In this document: piece by piece, positions 57,953-64,000 of the stretch
Position numbering within the stretch: position 1 is the first letter of the stretch
How the letters are laid out: every line of letters begins with the position of its first letter
Assembly (NCBI RefSeq): GCF_012273895.1
Contig: NW_024045140.1
Coordinates: forward strand, 500,261-564,260
Direction: 5' to 3'
DNA: 64,000 nt
Source: Zerene cesonia
Lineage: Eukaryota; Arthropoda; Insecta; Lepidoptera; Pieridae
Notes under the pieces: model-generated
Databases searched by the model: none
The model's input: the letters and a program-made list of their open reading frames with translations, nothing else
What the model was told of the DNA's origin: nothing
Made by a program: the position numbers and the translations under genes

Positions 57953-58165
57953 GACCGCCTCCTTGGTACAATGGTTAACGCGTGAGCGTAGAACCAAGGG
58001 GTCCTGTTTTCGATTCCCGGTGGGGACGCACAAAAAAAGAAAATGTCTCGGTCTGGCAGGACACAGAAGGTTGATCACCTACTTGTCCCTAAAGAAAATC
58101 GATCAGTGAAACGGATGTACATCATCTGCCCCATACCCCACTAGGGGACACGGGACTTCACTTTT
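57953..58165 (+). mobile_element. tRNA-derived SINE with target-site duplication, reference copy
   Basis: GACCGCCTCCTTGGTACAAT and GGTTAACGCGTGAG (A box), TTTCGATTCCCGGTGGGG (B box), an A-rich linker, GGTCTGGCAGGACACAGAAG, and CACGGGACTTCAC with a T-run. TTAAGATATAGGAT flanks both ends (left about 57939-57952, right about 58168-58181). A partial copy is at 58975-59065. Confidence 0.8.
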
Positions 58166-58374
58166 TTTAAGATATAGGATAGTTTTTATTTCGATTATTT
58201 ATCCCAATAATTTATATTCTTGATATATTTAATTATTACTCGGCCAGAGCAACGCGTGGCCGGTCGTGCTAGTAAACACTATAATGTTTAGTGGGTCAGC
58301 ATTAAGAAAGATGTGAGCACACAGCTGTTAATAAGCAGAAAATATCCTACTATACTATCCTATCGTATACTACT

Positions 58375-58593
58375 TCCTACTAATATTATAAATGCGAAAG
58401 CTTGCGAGGATGGATGTATGTGTATGTGTTTGTATGTTTGTTACTCATTCACGCAAAAACTATGACTGAACCGGTTGTGATGAAATCTGGTACGTAGATT
58501 GCTAGACAACTGGAATAACATATAGGCAACATTTTATTCCGATATTACTACGGGATGCAGAGTTGTGCGGGTGAAACCGCGGGGCGCAGCTAG
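58375..58593 (+). mobile_element. Helitron-like element, main family, complete
   Basis: TCCTACTAATATTATAAATG to CCGCGGGGCGCAGCTAG, with GGATGTATGTGTATGTGTTT in place of the usual GT tract. Confidence 0.7.
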
Positions 58594-59094
58594 TTCCATA
58601 TAATTGATTTAATATAAAAAAAAACATCATCGAAATATGAGTGAATGCATGTGTGTGAGCTGTTACATACCAAAAAAAAAAAATACAGTTAAATTTATAA
58701 CCCCACTTTTTTGATGTCGGTTGAAAATATTAAACTAAATGTATTTAAAGTAACAGGAAATCGTGTGATAACCAAATAACATGTTTGTTTAGTTGATTTG
58801 AGACGTTAATAATTAATTATGATTGCGCTAGCTTTTCGCCCGCAGGTTCGCTCGCGTGGCGTGTAATATTTTGTACTTCACGTATATACTGGTACTGTAA
58901 TATTCGAAGATGAAACAGTTTGACGTTTTTTACAACTATAGATGCCTTTGGCTCATCTGCTATTGATTTTAGAAAAAAAAAAGGGTGTGTGTGCGATTCA
59001 CACACGATAGAAGTACCTCTCGGTTCTACGCTCACGCGTTTACCACTGTACCAAGGAGGCGGTCGTTCATGTTAATCAGTTATCTAAATTATCT

Positions 59095-59330
59095 AAATAT
59101 ATGTATATAACTCGAGGGTGACTGCGTGACTGACTGACATAGTGATCTATCAACGCACAGCCCAAACCACTGGACGGATCGGGCTGAAATTTGGCATGCG
59201 GATAGATGTTATGACGTAGGCATCCGCTGAGAAAGGATTCTAATGAATTCTATCCCCAAGGAGATAAAGTAGGGAATGAATGTTTGTACCATGAAAATTT
59301 AAGATCGCGTGGGCGACAGCCAGTTAAAAA
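59095..59330 (+). mobile_element. Helitron-like element, CCCAAACCACTGGACGG subfamily
   Basis: TATATAACTCGAGGGTGACT, CAACGCACAGCCCAAACCAC, and an end GCGTGGGCGACAGCCAG. The relative at 25495-25735 is inverted. Confidence 0.55.
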
Positions 59331-59549
59331 TTTAGTTTTAAAATTTTTATTTACATTTATCAATCAAACTTCGTTGCCGACCATACACCGTTTGTTGACC
59401 CGCCGCACGCGGCCCCCTGCGGGTCCCTAAACGGCCTCAAGTGTCCCAATATCCGGTGTCGCTGTTGCTGACCGACAGACGGACAGATTGATATAATGGA
59501 CCCAATTGAAAGTTATTTCAGGCATCACTGAATGATGTAATAATGTTTA

Positions 59550-59732
59550 TCTAACTGCGCTCCGCGGTTTCACCGGCGTCCAGGGATAAAAGTTGCCTAT
59601 ATGTTATTCCAGTTGTCCAGCTGTCTACGTATCAAATTTAATTGCAATCGGTTCAGTAGCTTTTGCGTGAAAGAGAAACAAACACACACACATCCATACA
59701 AACTTTCGCATTTATAATATTAGTAGGATAGT
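59550..59732 (-). mobile_element. Helitron-like element, main family
   Basis: CTAACTGCGCTCCGCGGTTT to GCATTTATAATATTAGTAGG. Confidence 0.65.
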
Positions 59733-59814
59733 GTTCAATATAATATTTATTGTGTCTGTACTATTTGCATCCTGCGGCGACCAATGTTTTATTTTACAGA
59801 ACCTTTTTATACCA

Positions 59815-60036
59815 CTAGCTTATGCCCGCGGCCTGATTGAAACTAATCAATCTAACCAATTGGTTTTTAACATGAATTTATCAGCGTCACCTGTATGTTT
59901 GTATATAACCGACTCGCTTAGACTCGATTTTGACCCACTTAAAACGGACAGATTGAACCCAAACTCTGTATACTTATCGCGGATCGGTGACGATACAAGA
60001 ATCTCACGAGTTTATCTTATTATCCTGATTAGGCTC
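59815..60036 (-). mobile_element. Helitron-like element (ACCGATCCTTGATA subfamily)
   Basis: CTAGCTTATGCCCGCGGCCT to TCTTATTATCCTGATTAGGC, inverted relative to the copy at 11205-11456. Confidence 0.5.
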
Positions 60037-60044
60037 GCTGGGAT

Positions 60045-60213
60045 CAGTGGCGTAGCTTATCATAGGGCCAGGTGGCGCAGTGCACCAGGGCCCCGGAGCT
60101 CAGGGGGCCCTCTAACCTCAGCTTTGACAGAGAGGAGGAAGGCGGAAAGAGGGGAGGAGGGCCCGATTCTTTCCCTATGCACCAGGGCCCTTGTCCCTCT
60201 AGCTACGCCACTG
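60045..60213. mobile_element. hAT-like MITE of 169 bp with 8-bp target-site duplication
   Basis: The ends are CAGTGGCGTAGCT and AGCTACGCCACTG, perfect terminal inverted repeats. The flanks GCTGGGAT (60037-60044) and GCTGGGAC (60214-60221) form an 8-bp duplication with one mismatch, as expected for hAT transposons. The interior is GC-rich and partly self-complementary (CACCAGGGCCC/GGGCCCTGGTG). Confidence 0.8.
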
Positions 60214-60224
60214 GCTGGGACTAG

Positions 60225-60392
60225 ATGAAATCTTTACGTATTCTCTGTCTGCGGAGACCATTCCACCACCTGCGCACGTACGCTTCGCCCGCAACTTATT
60301 CCCGCGTATGGTGAAGCTTCGGAACGTATTACCAGCTACGGTGTTCCCGAACAATTACGACATTGGGGCCTTCAAGAACAGAGCGTATATTA
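60225..60392 (+). mobile_element. LINE 3' end fragment
   Basis: Plus-strand translation includes TVFPNNYDIGAFKNRAYIK, the same C-terminal pattern as at 12790 and 17395. It was split from its 5' side by the hAT-like MITE. Confidence 0.55.
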
Positions 60393-60890
60393 AGAAATTA
60401 AAAACATTTTAACGGATTTTAAACGCGTCACCGTCACGGGGAGACACGCTCGCTGTAAAGTGTTCGAAACGTCGGGTTAATAATATTCTATTTCCTACTA
60501 ATACTATAAATGCGAATGTTTGTAAGGATGTGTGTGTGTGTGTTTGTTGCTCTTTCACGCAAAAACTACTGATACGATTGCAAATGAAATTCGGTACGTA
60601 GACAGCTGGACAACTGGAATAACATATGGACAACTTTTTATCCCGATATTCCAGCTAGTAATAAATAAATCGCGTTTGAAATCCGTTAAAAATTCTTTAA
60701 TTTCTTAATGTATCTGTATGTCTTCTCGCGTAAAATCAAACACAAGAAAATACTAAGAGCGTATATGACCCTGAAAGGCCGGCAAAGCAATTGTAACACC
60801 TCTAGTGTTGCAAGTGTCTATGGGCGGTGGTGACCACTTAACATCAGGTGGCCCATCTGCTCCTTTGCTTGCTCTGCCATAAAAAAAAAA
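60390..60890. mobile_element. Foldback element interrupted by a Helitron-like copy, then retroposon tail
   Basis: TTAAGAAATTAAAAACATTT to TTCGAAACGTCGGGTTAATA (60390-60482). A main-family Helitron-like copy (about 60490-60658) follows. Then comes the return arm AATCGCGTTTGAAATCCGTT, and a GGGCGGTGGTGACCACTTAA to poly(A) retroposon tail at 60820-60890. Confidence 0.5.
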
Positions 60891-60944
60891 TAATTACTTG
60901 ATTCTGTCGTGAAAGCGTGTTTTATTGTTTCTATGCTCTATGAT

Positions 60945-61215
60945 GTGGGAGTCGAGCGCGTTTCGGCACGAATTGGTGTGGTAGGTACCACACCCATACA
61001 GAAATCCGACGAGATATATAGTAGCATGCTACTGTGTTTCGTTCGGTTAGTGGGGGAGCTGGACGCAAGTTTCTTTTTCCTCACCTGTATCAGTTCATTC
61101 CTCCCTTCCTTATCCCTTGCCCCTTAAAAGCGGGCATCGCATTCGCAAAGACATCTCGCTTATATATCATCAGGCGAACCACCAGCTCAGTTGTCCGCTA
61201 TGACATAAAAAAGCA
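60945..61215 (+). mobile_element. A-tailed retroposon-like repeat
   Basis: GGGAGTCGAGCGCGTTTCGG to GTCCGCTATGACATAAAAAA, with an internal deletion. Confidence 0.6.
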
Positions 61216-61339
61216 TATTTATATTCATTATTAGGAGCTAGGCGCGATAAGGCACAAGGTTGCCTCTTATCAAAACCACTGTGCCAACGTTATCAGAGGC
61301 ACTATTAAATAATGCTAATATGGGATTAGATTTATCAGC

Positions 61340-62300
61340 TCGGGTTCGGTGGTTTGGTCATTACCGGCCCCGGAGCAGGTCACCAAATGATTTTAGCCAG
61401 AAAGAGTAGCAAGTCAAGCAAAGCCCCCGAAGTAATGGGCACTCATGCTTTGGTCAGTACTTGCCACGAGCAGGTCACCGTGAGGTTTTAGCCAGTAAGA
61501 GTCTGGCATGACTTTGCTTCTGCCCCAGAAGTACCGTGAGGTTTTAGCCAGTAAGAGCCACTAATAATCTGGCATAACCTTACTACTGCCCCCGAAGTAG
61601 CAGGGCATTCATGTACATATCGTGCTTTGGTCAGTACTCGCCCCGAGCAGGTCACCGTGAGGCCAGTTTAGCCAGTAAGAGCCAGTAATAATCTGGCATA
61701 ACCTTACTACTGCCCCCGAAGTAGCAGGGCATTTATGTAGATACCATGCTTTGGTCAGTACTCGCCCCGAGCAGGTCTCCGTGAGGTATTAGCCAGTAAG
61801 AGTCTGTAAGAGTCTGGCATAATCTTGCTACTGCCCCCCGAAGTAGCAGGGCATTTATGTAGATACCATGCTTTGGTCAGTACTCGCCCCGAGCAGGTCA
61901 CAGTGAAGTTTTAGCCAGTAAGAGCCAGTAATAATCTGGCATAACCTTACTTCTGCCCCCGAAGTAGCAGGGCAATTATGTAGATACCTTGCTGTGGTCA
62001 GTACTCGCCCCGAGCAGGTCACCGTGAGGTTTTAGCCAGTAAGAGCCAGTAATAATCTGGCATGACCCTGCTACTGCCCCCGAAGTAGCAGGGTATTCAT
62101 GCTGATACCGTGCTTTGGTCATGACTTGCCCCAATCAGGTCACCGTGAGTTTTAGCTAGTCTGTAAGAGTCTGGAATGACCCTGCTACTGGCCCCCGAAG
62201 TAGCAGGGCATTTCTGGAGATTCGATGCCTTGGTTCAGTACTTCAGTGCTGAAGCAGGCCACCGTGAGGTTTTAGCCAGTAAGAGTCTGTAGGAGTCTGA
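61340..62300. repeat. Minisatellite, about 120-bp period, eight units
   Basis: Units carry GAGCAGGTCACCGTGAGGTT, TTAGCCAGTAAGAGCCAGTA, CTGCCCCCGAAGTAGCAGGG and CTTTGGTCAGTACTCGCCCC. Marker starts at 61371, 61468, 61645, 61769, 61891, 62012, 62132 and 62251 give periods of 119-124, with one unit of 177 (internal duplication). No frame is conserved. Confidence 0.85.
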
Positions 62301-62499
62301 ATTAATGAAAAATTCTCTATTGAAAATCATCGAAATTGAATAAAAAGTTAGTAAACGATGCACAGAAGGCGCTCTATCCCTGGCAGCGATCTCTACCAGG
62401 CAACCCAAATAAGACGAGGAGAGAAAGGAGAGGCTAGAGGCTTGTTCTAATCCTGACTGCGTTTGGAATCTACCCTCCCTGGACTGATGTTCTTATAGT

Positions 62500-62600
62500 T
62501 CACACTGAAAGGATTTTTTTAGAAATCGTACCAGTAGTTCCTGATATAAGCGCGTGTAAACAAACAAACTCTTCAACTTTATCTTATTAGCATAGATTAG
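62500..62600 (-). mobile_element. Helitron-like remnant
   Basis: AATCGTACCAGTAGTTCCTG to CTTTATCTTATTAGCATAG. Confidence 0.4.
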
Positions 62601-62684
62601 ATATGATTGCGTAGTTAAGCCCGCCACACACGTAGCTACAATATTGTATTAATATAATTATTATTATATTACGATGTCACACTA

Positions 62685-63235
62685 TCACACTAATGTTATA
62701 AATGTGAAAGTTTGTTTGTTTGGATGTTTGTCCGTCAATCACGCTGAAACTGCTCAACGGATGTTGAGGAAATTTAGTATACAGACAGGGTATGAGCTGC
62801 ATTGGATGATAGGTTACTTTTTATCCCGATTAAATGCTCCCTTGGGATAAAACAGGAATCTTAATATCCGGTTGAAATCGGGAATAGAGTCTAGTATTTT
62901 CTTTACAAATATTTAAAACGCATATATAGTAGCGTAACGCACGGCGTCACTCGCGTGGTAACGGATAAAAGTAGCCTATGTGCTAATCCAGACTGTAATC
63001 TATCACTGTACCAAATTTCATATAGATACGATGAGCTGTTTATGCGTGAGAGAATAACAAACATCCATCCAATATCTACAAACTTTCGCGTTTATAATAT
63101 TAGTAGGAAGGATAGGAACAAATTTCATTGCAATCGGTTCAATAGTTTTTGCGTGAAAGAGTAACAAACATCCATCCATCCATCCATCCATACTTACAAA
63201 CTTTCGCGTTTATAATATTAGTATAGGATTATATT
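62685..63235. mobile_element. Cluster of three Helitron-like copies
   Basis: A GATGTTTGTCCGTCAATCAC copy ends near ATCGGGAATAGAGTCTAGTA (62690-62895). An inverted copy follows (62925-63112, ending TTATAATATTAGTAGGAAGG). A third partial copy has a (CATC)n tract (63115-63228). Confidence 0.5.
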
Positions 63236-63399
63236 ATAGACGCGTGTGCGATGAGCTTTATACGATTACAATTGTTAAGTCAATCCAGAGTAATTGACTG
63301 ACCGACATGCTAAATACATATCTATTGAGCTGAGCTATATTTAGATGATGAAGTTCTATTAAATAATAGGCTATTGTCGTTTTCTATGCTATTATCTTA

Positions 63400-63634
63400 G
63401 ACTAGCTCTCCGCCCGCGGCTTCGTCCGTGTGCAATTCGGTTATATCGCCCGATATGGTAAGGATCCAACTATAATATTATAAACCAGCTGCGCCCCGCG
63501 GTTTCACCCGCGTAAGTCCGTATCCCGTAGGAATATCGGGATAAAAAGTTGTCTATATGTTATTCCAGTTGTCCAGCTGTCTACGTACCAAATTTCATTG
63601 CAATCGGTTCAGTAGTTTTTGCGTGAAAGAGCAA

Positions 63635-63723
<89 letters not shown>

Positions 63724-63768
63724 CCTTACAGACTTTCGCATTTATAATATTAGAATGATTAGTAGGAT
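63400..63768 (-). mobile_element. Helitron-like elements, the main copy with expanded (AC)n
   Basis: A short GCCCGCGGCTTCGTCCGTG head (63400-63470) is followed by a full main-family copy from CCAGCTGCGCCCCGCGGTTT (63485) to TTAGTAGGA (63767). Its microsatellite has grown to about 48 AC units (63628-63722). Confidence 0.7.
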
Positions 63769-63784
63769 TTGTCTGTTTGCTTGT

Positions 63785-64000
63785 GAGTCGGGGAAGTACC
63801 ACACCCCCTCAGAAGACCGGCGTGAAATTGGCATTCTGCTGTGTTTCGTTCGATGAGTGGGCGAGCTGCAGGCCCAGATCCCTTTCCTCACCTTTCCCGG
63901 TCCTTTCTTTCTTCCTCTCGTCGATCGTTTCTTCATCCCTGTCCAATTTGAAGTCGGCAATACATTTGTAGAGGCGCTCGGTCTGCAATGAACCTTATGC
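63785..64000 (+). mobile_element. A-tailed retroposon-like repeat cut by the window end
   Basis: GTCGGGGAAGTACCACACCC, AGTGGGCGAGCTGCAGGCCC, TTCTTTCTTCCTCTCGTCGA and GTAGAGGCGC. The tail lies beyond the window. Confidence 0.55.

Noticed and set aside
59731..60228. 165-codon plus-strand ORF
   Set aside because: It runs through a Helitron-like copy and the hAT-like MITE, with no protein similarity seen.
61340..62300. CRISPR-like array
   Set aside because: The whole 120-bp unit is repeated without unique spacers, and the genome is eukaryotic. It is a minisatellite.

Overview
This is an intron-rich, AT-rich nuclear segment of an insect genome, almost certainly a moth or butterfly (Lepidoptera). 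The main reason is the very dense load of short non-autonomous Helitron-like elements whose ends read TCCTACTAATATTATAAA at 5' and CGCGGGGCGCAGCTAG at 3', together with tRNA-derived SINEs and foldback elements, interleaved with conserved animal genes. Three runs of exactly 1000 N are scaffold gaps.

Gene layout from left to right: (i) 1.8-4.5 kb holds two intronless minus-strand genes in tandem, an RNA polymerase I A49/PAF53 subunit (Polr1E) and a FANCE C-terminal-domain protein. (ii) 10.8-33.9 kb holds a plus-strand lysosomal alpha-mannosidase (MAN2B1 class, glycoside hydrolase 38) of 15 coding exon positions, totalling 1139 codons plus stop, with introns packed with transposons. (iii) 38.0-39.9 kb holds a minus-strand 602-residue protein with two C-terminal U1-like zinc fingers that I do not recognise. 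(iv) 41.4-42.3 kb holds a two-exon plus-strand gene for a small XTBD (XRN2-binding) protein. (v) 46.4-55.4 kb holds a minus-strand 11-exon SKP2 gene (F-box plus leucine-rich repeats, 462 residues). (vi) At 56.3 kb a first coding exon of an unknown plus-strand gene begins. The last 7 kb is nearly all repeats, including a minisatellite of about 120 bp period.

The most interesting observation is in the mannosidase. The exon that carries the predicted catalytic acid/base aspartate is present in three diverged tandem versions (17127-17260, 19651-19784, 21362-21495). Each is exactly 134 nt, each has the same start and end phase, and each has its own splice sites. Because 134 is not a multiple of three, using two of them together would shift the frame, so they look like mutually exclusive exons that would give three enzyme isoforms differing right at the active site. 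The intervening introns carry a cluster of TGCATG hexamers (the Rbfox motif) in a minisatellite that seems derived from the first copy's donor region. The same gene carries a long charged insertion beginning with RRKR, a possible proprotein-cleavage site.

A second unusual item is an interspersed foldback element family that carries tRNA-Ser-like modules (copies near 12.4, 25.2, 30.6, 48.1, 50.0 and 54.3 kb). A third is an 81-bp triplication in SKP2 that copies a 3' splice site. The functional genes cover cell-cycle control (SKP2), DNA repair (FANCE), rRNA transcription (Polr1E), RNA decay (XTBD) and lysosomal glycan turnover. They are ordinary neighbours and there is no sign that they form a pathway.
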